The notes under the pieces were generated by a model. That model saw only the letters and a program-made list of their open reading frames with translations, was not told the DNA's origin and did not search any database. The position numbers and the translations under genes are program-made. A DNA stretch of 64,000 bases from Cryptomeria japonica. Lineage: Eukaryota > Streptophyta > Pinopsida > Cupressales > Cupressaceae. This document shows, one piece after another, positions 11,299 to 22,319 of the stretch. Position 1 is the stretch's first letter, and each line of letters starts with the position of its first letter. The stretch spans positions 290,469,957 through 290,533,956 of the forward strand of contig NC_081410.1 of NCBI RefSeq assembly GCF_030272615.1, read 5' to 3'.

Positions 11299-12701
11299 AA
11301 TGAATAATGATGAACAAAAAATACCCTACTCAGTACTGAGGAGGGGGTGAATCAGTACAAACAAAAAATTTCTCAACAACTTATCAAGTTAAAACAATAC
11401 CAACCAGTTATCTTCATCACTGAACTTAATTATGGCAATACCGGATAAACATAGCAAGACTTCAGACAACATAAACCGATAAGTCTGATCACTTCAAATA
11501 CATTTAATACTTGATAACAACTTACCCATAAACATATGCATGTGGTATACCAGTAATACCATAACCTATTAGCTTTTCATGCATAATCACTTAAATACAG
11601 AATACTTAATCATCACATGAAAAATACACAACTCATGACACAAATTTTTCACATGGAAACCCAAATGGGAAAAACCACAGTGGGGATGAATACTCGCAAG
11701 CTTGTTTTGAACTCTTTTGAAGCTTTCTTTGTTAGGAGCCTAGTCCGGTTAAAGACTCTACAATAAGGTTCTGTTAGGAACCGATCCTGTTAAAGATCAC
11801 CCAGTTAAGGGATGGCTATATACCCTGTTAAAGGTTGAAACCCTATTTAAGATTACCTCGCTAGAGGATTTGAAGAAATCAATGATATTGGGTCACCCGA
11901 TTAAAGGATTTACAATAAGCCTGTTAAAGCTACCTAGTAAAGGGATTTTCCAACTATTGAAATGGTTAGAAGACAATAGGTAAAACTCTGATTTGATAAC
12001 AACACTACATGCCAAGGCAAATCCTTTTCATTTCCTCTCTTCTAAAATCACACTCTGTAGTTTTCCTCTTACTGCTCTGGCAAGTATCTCATCACTTAGA
12101 TACACACACAACATTTTCCAACCAAAAAATAAATAAAATCATCAACCTTATAGACAAAAATTAGGTCGGTAGCATAAACCCTAAACCCTAAGAATTTAGG
12201 TTAACAATACAAGTGGTCCAATCCTGACCATCCAAACACTTTGCATAGAGCAATACAATCTTAAATAGATGACAAGACAATCTGCATCATTCATTCTTCA
12301 CCACATATGGGAATTAGTAAGCCATCACGCTCTCTTCTCATACTGCTAATAAGAATGATCATTCCCAAGGTAGACATTTAATGCAATCAATCTTCACATG
12401 CAAGATCCTCAAGAAAATCCTTCATGCGCACAAAAATGACATGGAACCTTGATCTCATCCTCATTTCTTAGCTAACTCATCACAGGAGGTCTTTGGTTGC
12501 ATCGCATAAGCTGGATTGCAAAACTAGAAACCCTAGAGCTGAGACTACCAACCGGTAGTCACACTTAGTGAAAGCTCGATACCGGTTCACCGTCTTCTTC
12601 CAATCTACATACCAATTCACTTTCACTTATTGACATCAATGACAACATACATTATCATCATATCATCATGCCAGTTCATCATATGCCAACAATATCCAAC
12701 A
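11299..12701 (-). repeat. Solo LTR of another copia-like family inside NX-b
   Basis: CTTTCT stands on both sides (11293-11298 and 12702-12707), which joins the ORF-X frame when the LTR is removed. The right end is CCAACA. The left end has lost a clean TG (AATGAATAATGATG). The copia LTR end motif GAGGAGGGGGTGAATCAGTA is near 11338, and the ATTGACATCAATGACAACA block is near the right end, giving minus orientation. No internal region exists, so this is a product of LTR-LTR recombination. It contains a mini-hairpin array at 11742-11931. Confidence 0.78.
11742..11935 (-). repeat. Array of mini-hairpins with GTTAAA-type loops
   Basis: Successive units pair as AGTC/GACT around CGGTTAAA (11742-11757), GGTTC/GAACC around TGTTAG (11767-11782), GATC/GATC around CTGTTAAA (11783-11798), ACC/GGT around CTGTTAAA (11822-11835), CCTC/GAGG around GCTA (11856-11867) and AGC/GCT around CTGTTAAA (11918-11931). 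The loop is conserved and the stems differ but stay complementary. Confidence 0.75.
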
Positions 12702-12707
12702 CTTTCT

Positions 12708-14404
12708 TATAAATATCAAAATATAAACAATATTGCTTCCTCTACCTCTCTTTGTTCATCATTCTCTAAATGATCATAGTAAAACTAAACATTCTTTAAC
12801 ATTCCATCCTTAGTTATTTCATCTACTAATTCTGCACAAGTTTTGGTGGAATGATAGTTACATTGCCAGATTGAATTGTCCTATCAATGTCATTCTTCTT
12901 CTTTCTTTTTGCATTACCGAATGGAGCTGAAGGTGTTACTTTTGGTGATTTCTTATGTGTTGGTATATTGAATGTAACTTTCCTAACCGATTTATTTTTA
13001 GCCTCTACCTTGGTTTCCTCTTTTTTTTTTTCCTTATAACCCTTTTGAAAGTTAGGGTTGTGTCATCCTGAGATGTAGAATCAGTTGTAATAGACTCAAT
13101 GAACACTTCTAGTTCTTTCCTCTTCCAGCCTTTCTTCAGGACAACATCAATCAATGCTTTTATGTCCTCTGAGACCTTCTCAATAAACTTGCTTGCCTTT
13201 CCTTCCTTCTTCTCTCTTTTCTTTCAATTGAACTTTGTTTCAACCTCTTCCATCTTCTGTTTTGTAGTACCATGGGGCTTCTCAGCTTCATCAATAGGTG
13301 CATCAATCAACATCTTTGCATAAGCATCAAGGATCTGTGCATCAACTTCATATCCCATTTCTTCAATCTAGATCTTCCGGGGCTTGACTGCTTCCATGAG
13401 TGTTTCATTTTTCTTCACCATGAAGCATATGTCAATTGAGTATTTCTCAACAATATGCTTAGGAACCCTTTCCCTAAATTTCATATAATTCTGGAATCCC
13501 TTAAAATATCCCCATACTTTGTCATCCCTCTAACTACCTAATGTAGCAATTGATTGTTTCAATTGTCTTCCTATCGGGATATCAAATGCCCATTGCCTTT
13601 TCCCAAAATCGGGAGTGTCATTCATGAAAAATAACATTAAATAGATAATTAAGTTGCCATACTGGAAAGTCCCTATCTTTTCACCTTTAATCTTTCCTAG
13701 GTTTATCAATAGTTCATCTAACATCCAACCACATATATCCAATTTCTCATTTTCTCTCATCATCTTATAAGCTACAAAAATGCAAGAGCTAGAAACATAC
13801 TTCTATTGGTTTGACTGAGTTACCTTATAACCGGTGATCATGCTACTGAATCTGATGTTTGTATTGGTAATAGTGTTGATTCTCATAGATCTGCTATCTG
13901 ATGTTGCACTAGTGATTTTGTTGAAATAATCATTAGAGAACTTCTTATTTAAATGTTTCCCAACCTGTGGTAAACTAGTGATTGCCCTGATGGCTTCCTT
14001 GGTGATCTTGTAAGGTTATCCATCCAGATAAACTATCCATGTACTCTTCTTAAAACATACCTAACTATTTCATCTTCGAATTATGGAATTTCTAGAATAT
14101 CGGTAAACCCTAAGTCTTTAGTGTGCTTGTATGCAAGTTTGATCTTTCCAGAATCTCCCATAAGCTTGCTCATGTACATGCTATTTATATCAGATGTCCC
14201 CAAATTCTCAAAGTGACAGTGTATGTACACCCTAACATCTTCAATATACACAACTCCCTCTGGAACACGGGAAAATGCTCCAACAGAATCTTCCAAGGTA
14301 GCCACATGCAGATACTACTTGAAAATTGGCCTGGGATGGTCCTTGACCTCAACAACAGTTAGGTTTGAAACAAAGATAGGAACAAATGATGATCTCGCTT
14401 CCAT
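12708..14404 (-). pseudogene. ORF-X of NX-b, N-terminal half
   Basis: The ATG at 14404 starts a frame reading VVEVKDHPRPIFK and then AFSRVPEGVVYIEDVRVYIHCHFENLG, clearly the counterpart of NX-a (VVEIKDRARPIFQK, AFSFVPYDV) and NX-c. Further on, 13763-13530 reads GTFQYGNLIIYLMLFFMND, 13330-13360 encodes a GYEVDAQILDAYAK-like motif, and the rest is a Lys-rich linker. Frameshifts and many stops are present. Bases 12720-12900 are too decayed to read. No family recognised. Confidence 0.65.
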
Positions 14405-14815
14405 GATTAAGGATAAATACCTATTAATCACTTATGGTAAACCCTAACAAACTCTTCCAATCATTGGTGAAATTGCTCAAGAAGATATCAGATCACATTG
14501 AATCACCTTTGATCACTCTTAATCGCTCTTAATCACACTGAATCGCTTCTCAATGCAAGGTGATAAAAAATGAAGTGAATTCAACCTTTTATCCTCCAAG
14601 AAAACCCTAATATTTCATTGACATCAATGACTTCTGGTGAAAGATATTGGATCTCGAATAAAATATATCCATGCTGGATAAGCATCTTCAATATCTAGAA
14701 CATCTTCCAGAACCTCTTCCCAGGGCATATGCAACATCTTCATGAATTTTTCCTACCCCTAAGGCATCTGCCTTAGTCACCAGATGAGCTTCTTATTGGT
14801 GCAGGAGCAACCTCT
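14405..14815 (-). other. NX-b spacer between gag-like ORF and ORF-X
   Basis: This roughly 0.4-kb stretch has no sustained reading frame. It contains a short repeated run near 14495-14550 (variants of AATCACTCTTAATCGC). The equivalent spacer in NX-a is where Copia-B inserted. Confidence 0.5.
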
Positions 14816-15894
14816 TTTGTCAGATAAGTAACCGGTGCATTCCCATCTGTTGATTGATCTTCAGTCTTATGGACCCATCTCTGGGTACGATCTTGTCAGA
14901 TTTCATTAACCTTTTCTTTCCCTTTCTCATTTGATCCTCCATTACCAACCGGTGGATTTTTGCTTCTACAAAATTTAGCAATATGTCCAACCTCATTACA
15001 TGCATAACATGTAACATTGTTCTTTTGAATTTCTTTGCTAAAACTGGTATAATTGCTTGACCTGCACTGATTAGCCATATGTCCAAATTTTCCACATGCA
15101 TAGAATTTAACATTCATTTTGCAATCTTTTGTCTTATGACCATACTTATTACAATTAGAATATTGACTAAGAGCATAATCAGGGTTTTGATTTTCTTTAT
15201 TTCTACATTGCCTAGCCATGTGACCAAATCTATTCAAATAAAAGATCTACCATTAAATTTATAAGCATTAAACTACCTTACCCATGCCTTATGGTTTTGA
15301 TCTTCATTAGCAGTATCAGAACTCTATCCTTTCTCAAATCCAAGTCCATTGGAATCTCCATTCCGCCTTTGTCTCTTCAATAACTCATCTAGTTGTGTTG
15401 AACTAATCTTGAATTTTTCTTTATACTCACTTGCAATAGTTAGATCATCTCTTAGAATTATCATTTGTCTCTCAAGTTCTTGTTCATTGCTCTGGGATTA
15501 TACTAAATCAATTCTTAACATATCATTAGATCATGAACCAACCTACCACATTCTTCAAATTTCTTCTTCAGAGATATAGCAATATTTTCTTCTTTCTTCT
15601 TCCGGTCCTGAATCTCCTTAGACATTCTCATACTTATAGCTTGAATTTCATTTTTCATGACCATGTTCTCCTCACTCGGTTTCTGACACTGTTCCTTAAG
15701 TGCATCCTTCTCTTCATCATTTTGATTTTGCAAAAGTTTCTTCTCCTAGCTTGAACAAATGACAACCTCTCATGTAGGAAAAGAATGAATTCCTTAGTAG
15801 AATTCAATTCATCTTGTAGCTTTAAGTTCTTCAACCTTATAGCATCATAATCCTCAAGTGCCATCTCAAGTTTCTTTTCCAAACCCATATCCAT
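14816..15894 (-). pseudogene. NX-b gag-like protein: coiled coil plus CCHC zinc knuckles
   Basis: The ATG at 15894 (MDMGLEKKLEMALEDYDAI) opens a coiled coil that continues after a frameshift (EENMVMKNEIQAISMRMSKEI). From 15237 four knuckles follow: NRFGHMARQC, YSNCNKYGHKTKDC, FYACGKFGHMANQC and CYACNEVGHIAKFC. Only the last is complete (CX2CX4HX4C); the others have lost the first Cys. The family role would be binding element RNA in a particle. No UBN2 or standard copia Gag core is visible, so calling it Gag rests on position and knuckles. Confidence 0.75.
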
Positions 15895-15948
15895 GGATTT
15901 TGGATTTAGGGTTCTCCTCAAGCTATTAAACTTCCTCGAAGGCACAAG

Positions 15949-15960
15949 GCTCTGATACCA
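15949..15960 (-). other. NX-b primer binding site (initiator tRNA-Met)
   Basis: The minus strand reads TGGTATCAGAGC two bases from the LTR end, the same primer choice as Copia-A. Confidence 0.9.
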
Positions 15961-15962
15961 AT

Positions 15963-16894
15963 TGTTGGAATCCAATAACACTAAGAGGGGGGGTGAATCA
16001 ATGTTATACTAGAATGATCAATTTTAACCTTATTAAAACACACATACACCACCCGGTATACCGACACATACATAATTGAAAGAAGTAAAGAAACCAATAA
16101 GCCAATCACATAAATGAGAACCATAACACACAAAATTATACATGGAAAACCTCAAAGAGTAAAAACCATGATGGGATATGTTACCCACAATATCAATTCA
16201 CTAGCCATATGAAGAGATATTAAAAAATATCAATAAAAAAGGAACACACTGCTCAATCATAAAAGGAGTCTCACTGACTAATATAAATCCAGACTACAAT
16301 CCAGAGAAGTATTGAACTACAAAAGATAGCATCTCCTATGCCTGAATACAGTTTCAGTTAAGCTCTATCGGTTCCGGTCTAAAACCTTAAACCCTTTACC
16401 ATAATAAACCTTATAGAAATATCCTCACATACATGATCTCTCTGATATATTTCCCATCTCTTTCCTAATACATATTTGCATTATATCACATCCACATATG
16501 TCCCAATACAATTACAATTACAATATCAAAATGATCTAATCCAACTGACCTATATACCCTGTACAACTTATCATGCCTTATGTCAGCTTACAAAGATATT
16601 TACAATATCAAATTACATGTTGGCTGGATAACATAAATACATGAATATCAAAAACAATTGCCGATTTTGGATCCAAGAGATGTTGGCCTCCAATACCGAT
16701 AACCTTATTCTAAACCTTGTCGGCCTGCATTGACAGTAACCTAAGAATTCCTTCTATCCTACTAGTGTCGGTGTAGTGTCTGTGAAGTGCTTGTTGGTAC
16801 ACAAGTGAGCCAAAACATGAAGCCAAAACAAGATACCATGTTGGCATCAATGACAACATAGTGAAACCAACCAATTTAGTTTTAATTGCCAACA
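15963..16894 (-). repeat. NX-b 5' LTR
   Basis: The plus strand runs from TGTTGGAATCC at 15963 to TTGCCAACA at 16894. It carries the GGGGGGTGAATCA end motif and TTGGCATCAATGACAACA near its outer end. About 932 bp, against 963 for the other LTR; the difference includes loss of the small hairpin. Confidence 0.87.
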
Positions 16895-17754
16895 TCTATT
16901 GTTCTTTCTGGTATTTCCTAAGTATGTCCTATTTGTCTTCACAATCCACATTTATCATTGTGCATGTTCTTGGTGACTTTGTTGAACTGGTCATGTTCTT
17001 CGTGTTGCGGTTGATCTTGGCATGATTTTTGGTGGTGTTGAGTGTTTGGGAATTTGAATTAGGTCCATCTTATGTCATGTAAATCATTATATTAATCTGG
17101 TGGTTGATCTTTGTATCATGTGTTGTAATTTTGTAATTGTATGTTAAGGGTTTAGCCAACCTTGTTGTCAAGGTTGATGAATTGTATAAATAGGTGGCAT
17201 TGTCATGTAATTTAAAGATAGAGGTTGTGTCTGCATTATCAGAGAATGTTGTATGTGCGATCAAGCATTTTATCCTTTGACATTGTGATTGTTCAGAGAT
17301 TGGTGTTGCATGGTAGACAATTGTGCTTAACCAAAACTATCATCAGGCATTTGAAGTTGTTATTCTTTCAGTTTATTTCTTTCGGGTTGTATTCTGAATC
17401 TTGTTGTATGTTAGTGAGACTTCCCTGAGGGTTGTAGCCTTCTGAGTCAATATCTTTTGAGCAATGAGCTCTAGGCAGTGTGCCTGAAAGCATGTGCATT
17501 CCCCATTTTAATATTTTCACATACTACTGTAGAGTATCATCTTATTGTGGGTAGGTTCCGACCGTGGTTTTTCCCTTAACTGGGTTTTCCACGTCAAAAT
17601 ATTGGGGTTGTGTGTTGTGTTGTCTACTTTCTTATCATTATTATTGCTGGATTTTATCAAATCTCTATTTTTATGGTTAAGTTTGCAGGATCTGGTGAAA
17701 ATTGATTCACCCCCCTCCCCCCGTCTCATTTTTTCCTCTTTATTGTTGCCAACA
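16895..17754 (+). repeat. Copia-B 5' LTR, second part
   Basis: It resumes the LTR after NX-b (TTTCCTAAGTATGTCC, matching 43410 onward in the 3' LTR) and ends GTTGCCAACA. It contains the paired hairpins at 17473-17485 (AGGCA gtg TGCCT) and 17486-17501, and TTCACCCCCCTCCCC near the end. Confidence 0.87.
17185..17193 (+). promoter_or_regulatory. TATA box of Copia-B LTR
   Basis: TATAAATAG lies in the expected orientation about 570 bp before the LTR end and is conserved at 43715-43723 in the 3' LTR. The transcription start is inferred. Confidence 0.6.
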
Positions 17755-17756
17755 AA

Positions 17757-17768
17757 TGGTATTAGAGT
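17757..17768 (+). other. Copia-B primer binding site, mutated
   Basis: TGGTATTAGAGT differs from the usual TGGTATCAGAGC by two C-to-T changes. Confidence 0.85.
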
Positions 17769-17810
17769 TGGATCCTCTAGAAGTAGCTTAACTTCTTGAG
17801 GAGATCTGGG

Positions 17811-18879
17811 ATGGAAACTAGAAGTGGAAGTGTTATCTTTATGAAGGAGAGTCTAAGATTTGATGGTAGTAAGTATGCTATATGGAAGAACTAGATGGAA
17901 GTGCACTTGAGATGTCTTGGAGAAGATCATTGGAAGATTACAAAGAATGTCTATGTTGTTCCTTAGAATGGACCAGTTACTATTGATGAGATCAAGGAAA
18001 CTAAAAATAACATTAGAGAAAAGGAAGAATTGTTGAGTGCCCTGACTAACTCAGAGATGATGAATGAAATGAGACGTCAGATTGCACACCAAATCTGGAA
18101 AAAGCTTGAAACCTTGTTTGAAGGAGATAAACAAATAAAAGTTGCTAAGTTTCAGAGCTTGAAAGGAAAGTATGAGATGTTGAGAATGGGAGAAGATGAG
18201 AACATAAATACCTTTATGACTAAGGTGAATGTTCTTGTCCTAGGTATTAGATGTGTCGGTGGAACACTTGAAGAAGATGAAATTATTGCTAAGGTGTTGA
18301 GATCTTTGCCTCCTGCTTACAAACATAAGGTAGTTTTTATTGATGAGATCCAAAGTGTGACAAGATTAATAACAGATGTTGGTTGGAAATATTGTTGCAT
18401 TTGAGTTGAGAATTTGGTGAGTCCCATGGAAAGTCTAAGACTTCATTTAGAGCATTTGTATTTGGAAAGCAAAATTATGAACCTGAAGAATGCAAAGTAT
18501 CTAGATATGAAAGAGAAAGGAGAGAGATGGAAGAGAAAGAAAGAAAACTAGATGATCTTGAAGCATTGATTGCCTGAAGATTTCCTAAAGGAGTTGGTAA
18601 GTATGATAGAAAATTGCTTTTAAAATGTTTCTCTTGAAATAAGGTAGGACATTTTGCCTCTAGATGCCCAGAGAGAATGGCTAGGTATGATAGGCATGAT
18701 AAATTTGATAAGCATGACAAAATGATAGATATGAGAAGCATGAGAAGTATGATAAGCCTTATAAGTCCAACCGGAAATATAAGAATAAGAAGAACTGCTA
18801 TTATGTTGTTGATGAAGGTGTTACAAAAGAATCAAAAGGAGATGAAGTTTTATTTATTTCTATCAAATAAGATGGACCG
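17811..18879 (+). pseudogene. Copia-B Gag
   Basis: The ATG at 17811 follows the primer site. The N-terminus reads RFDGSKYAIWKN, then KLETLFEGDKQIKVAKFQSLKGKYEMLRMGE and VLRSLPPAYKHKV, the same Gag pattern as Copia-A. Stops occur near 17890 and 17965, and after a frameshift near 18370 the zinc knuckle reads CFS, stop, NKVGHFASRC, so the second Cys codon is TGA. The linker to protease (18680-18880) is a Lys/Arg/Asp/Met-rich low-complexity stretch. Confidence 0.85.
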
Positions 18880-20425
18880 GTGCCTGTTGATCCCTCTAGC
18901 TACACTATTGAAGAGAAAGATTTAGCTTCTAAAGTTGAAGAAAAAGATGAATGGGTAATTTCCAGTGGTTGTTCACATCATATGACCGGTCATAAAAGAA
19001 AATTTGTGAGTATGGAAAGGTATGATGGTGGAATAGTGAGACTTGGAGATGACAAGGCCTGTGTGATCCATGGTAGAGGTTATATTTCCTTTAATGGTAA
19101 GCATAATATTGATGATGTTCTATATGTTGAAGGTTTGAAGCATAATCTTTTGAGTGTTGGACAAATGGTTGACAAAGGTTATGATTTACAATTTAATAAT
19201 GGTAAATGCAAGATCCTAAATGCCTTTGGTATAGAGATTGCATCTGGAACTAAGACTGAAGGTAGTATATTTCATTTGAATGCTAGTGAGAAAAGTTGCT
19301 TGATTGCTCAAATTGATGAAAGTTGGTTGTGGCATAGGAGAATGTGTCATGTTAACTTTGATTCAATGATTAAGATCAGTTCTATTCAAGCTATTAGAGA
19401 TCTGCATAAGATTGTTAAGCTTGCTAATCCGGTATGTAAAGAATGTCAATTGGGTAAGCAAATAAGAATTTATTTCAAGAGAAAATAGTATACATCTGAT
19501 GGATTACTAGATCTTGTGCATACTGACCTATGTGGACCTACAAATGTTAGAAGTGTTCAAGGTGACATATATTTTATGTTGCTAATTGATGATTATTCAA
19601 GGATGATGTGGGTTGTCTTTTTGAAGGAGAAATATGAAGCACTAGACAAATTCAAGATATTCGAAGAAAAGGTTGAGACTAAGTCAGGATTAAAAGTGAA
19701 ATGTCTGAGATTTGACAGAGGTGGATAATTTTGTTCTTGTGAGTTTGATTCATTTTGTGAGAAGCATGGGATTAAAAGACAATTATATACCCCTAGGACT
19801 CCACAGCAGAATGGAGTTGTTGAAAGGAAGAACATGACTGTTTTGGATGTTGTAAGGACTCTGCTGATTGAAAAGAATGTTATGAAGATCTACTAGAGCG
19901 AAGCTATTAGCACTGTTGTTTACACATTCAATTGAGTTTATATTAAAGGTGATACCGGTAAGACCCCTTATGAGTTATGGTTTGGTCATGTTCCTACTAT
20001 GAGATATTTCAGAATATTTGGTAACAAATATTATATCAAGAGAGATGACAACATAGGAAAGTTTGATGCAAGAAGTGATGAAGGAATTTTCTTGGGATAT
20101 TCAACAAAGAGAAATTCTTGTCGGTGCTACAATAAGAGATTGCGAAATATAGTGAAAAGTGCAAACATGAAGGTTGATGAGGATTATAGAAAAGAGATCA
20201 GAGCATGTGGATATGATGATGGATAACACCTAATTAGACTGAAGAATTAAAGTAGAATGATCCAGTAGAGACTGTTAATCTGGATGTTGCTGCTACTAGT
20301 GGAGAAGTGTATGAACCTGAAAAATAGAACAATCAGAAGACTTCGAGTATGTAAGATTGAATCATTCAGAAAACCATATTATTGGTGATAAAAATAAAGG
20401 TGTGATGACAAGAAGAAGGTTAGTT
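18880..20425 (+). pseudogene. Copia-B protease and integrase
   Basis: One frame holds protease WVISSGCSHHMTG, where the catalytic Asp of DSG has become Ser. Integrase follows with WLWHRRMCHVNF and CKECQLGKQ, then HTDLCGPT and RFDRGG followed by a stop where Glu is expected, then PQQNGVVERKN. Stops are at 19486, 19726 and two more before 19940. The C-terminal ELWFGHVPTMRYFRIFGNKYY and DEGIFLGYSTKR match Copia-A. The frame closes at 20226, and the linker up to VMTRRRL (about 20425) is readable in another frame. LINE-1 then interrupts the element. Confidence 0.88.
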
Positions 20426-20670
20426 TTGATTAAGTAAAAGCAAGTTTTTGAAAGGAACCCAAACCTTTTACAAAGCAGGAAATATAGAAAAGACTAGAAA
20501 ACACTGTGCCTGATCACTTCAAAAGAAAAAATAGATCCCAACCAAACAAAAGGGACCACAACCTTTAAAACATAGCATTACATAAAAACACTAGGAAAAG
20601 ACAGCATCTAGAAAGTAGAATAATAGTAAAAAGACAGAAACAAGATAACTGACAAGATAGATAGAGACAA

Positions 20671-22281
20671 CTATATGCTTTTCATAATATCCTCAGCTTG
20701 GACAACCATCAGCTTCATGTTGTTCGCCAAAGTCTTTAACTCCTCTAGCTCACGACCTTTGATGTTGCTCTTGATCCTAGTATTGGCTCTGGTTCTCTTC
20801 TCATGGCCATTTTTGTTTGGCTATTCCTTACCAACATCCTTCTCAGTATTGCTCTCAAATCTATTGATCAGGATGTTCATGTTATCCACCGAAGCTTTAA
20901 GGATCTAGAAATTTTGTTCTACAATCTTCTTAACAGTGAGCTCCATCTTATCAATTCTGCTACCTAGATTGTTCATAGCAATGTCCATTTCTTTCCTCTC
21001 CTTATTTTCTTCCATCTCTTTAACCTTTTTTTTAGTGGCAATAATTTTACCCACCATGCTTTCAATGGCTTCCGCATTATTAATAGCAACTGCCAGTTCT
21101 TTAACATTTTTTGTTAGGGGTTTCTTTCCCACCGTAGCTCTTTTGACAGTCAACATATCTTTCTTCAAGATACAAATATCCTTCACCATCGTACCAACAG
21201 TCTCACAGAAACCCTTTATAGTAGCATTCTCACCAACACAGTCACTAATCTTGCCACTTTTATCTTCTTGCTCTTCTTTCTGCATGTCTTGGGCATTCAA
21301 ACCCTCATTGTTGTCCATGACCCGATTCTCCTCCCCATCCTTTTTACTCTCCTTAGCTTCTTCTTCAAAATCAATCAGGATTTGGTTGATTTCTTTATTG
21401 CTTTCCTTGCTTGTCTTCTTCCTCTACATTTTCTTTCCAGTAATTTTCCATTTCTTCTTTTTGATAAATTTCCCTTCAAAGGATTCAGCCTCAGACTCTG
21501 AAATTTATGAATCTACCACAATCCTTTTCCTCTTAGCCTTATTCCTACCTTTTTTGCTAGTCTCCTTCGAGTCGCCCTCAGTCTCCGAATCAAAGTTGAA
21601 GTCATTGGCTTCACTCTCTGTATCCTCATTTCTAGCATATTTTCTTTTTATAGGTTTTTCAATAGTCTTCCCTTTAAGCACTTTATAGACCGGAGCCATA
21701 AGACCCTGGTGTAGGGCATGGTCACCTTTAGGATCTTTTTGAATCTCCTTGATAGTGTGGTCCATAGAGAAGGCTAGGTAATACAACAAACTCACCTTTT
21801 CCTTATGGCAAAAATGGTTTAGCGAAACAAAATGGTGACCATATGCTCTGGTAAACCTCCCATCCAACGTGATATAAGTAATAGTAGCAAATAAAACAAA
21901 CCTCCATGGCCTGCATATTCATTTCGAGGAATGATAGGAATTGTCAACTTTAACCATTTGCTTCCTCTCATCATCCGTTATAGGAAATTTGTCTGTAGCT
22001 TTATTAGAGATGCTATGGTCCCTATTAAATTTCATGCCCTCCATGATCATCCCTGTAGCTTCAACAATTATATCCTCATCTACAGTCATCATCTGGGACC
22101 CGACCAAGATTTTACCACTCTTCCAGTTTTTGATAAAGTGTTTGGTGACTACAGGATCTTTCCCACTAAGCCTCTCCATAAACACACTTAAACCCCCCTC
22201 CTGAAGGATATCCCACACTTCCCTGTTCTTCCTCCAGTCCTAGCAGGAGGTAGGTTCGAACCTTTTTTTATTTCCTCCCAT
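20671..22281 (-). pseudogene. LINE-1 ORF3: about 536-codon protein of unknown function behind RNase H
   Basis: The ATG at 22281 (MGGNKKRFEPTS) opens one frame that runs to the TAG at 20671-20673 with only a handful of stops (near 22240, 21919, 21505, 21426 and 20905). The N-terminal half is globular: LQEGGLSVFMERLSGKDP, GKILVGSQMMTVDEDIIVEA, ICRPWRFVLFATITYITLDG, FTRAYGHHFVSLNHF. A basic and acidic linker follows (KPIKRKYARNEDTESE). The C-terminal part is helical (MDIAMNNLGSRIDKMELTVKKI). I do not recognise a named family; it recalls plant transposon-associated proteins of unknown function. A third ORF after RNase H is unusual for plant L1 elements. Its layout (globular, charged linker, coiled coil) parallels ORF-X. 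Confidence 0.72.
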
Positions 22282-22319
22282 TTTTACTTCCCTGTCTCCA
22301 AATTTCCTTCTCTTAGCTC

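Larger units (their letters stand above)
8552..16894 (-). mobile_element. NX-b: full-length non-autonomous LTR element with gag-like ORF and ORF-X
   Basis: Both LTRs are present (8552-9514 and 15963-16894), along with a primer site, polypurine tracts and an internal region of about 6.4 kb that includes a 1.4-kb solo LTR. The coding order on the minus strand is coiled-coil plus CCHC knuckles (15894-14816), spacer, ORF-X (14404-12708 and 11298-9791), purine tracts. There is no protease, integrase or RT anywhere in it. It lies inside the Copia-B LTR with a near-perfect 5-bp TSD. Confidence 0.85.

Noticed and set aside
11742-11935. Array of short palindromic units considered as a CRISPR-like array
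   Set aside because: Units are irregular in spacing, the stems vary, there are no equal-length spacers or cas genes, and the context is a plant LTR.
20936-21688. Open frame of 250 codons on the plus strand
   Set aside because: It is the antisense of LINE-1 ORF3, whose own frame has protein-like content. The plus frame is Ser/Leu/Phe-rich, as expected from the reverse of a Lys/Glu-rich protein.
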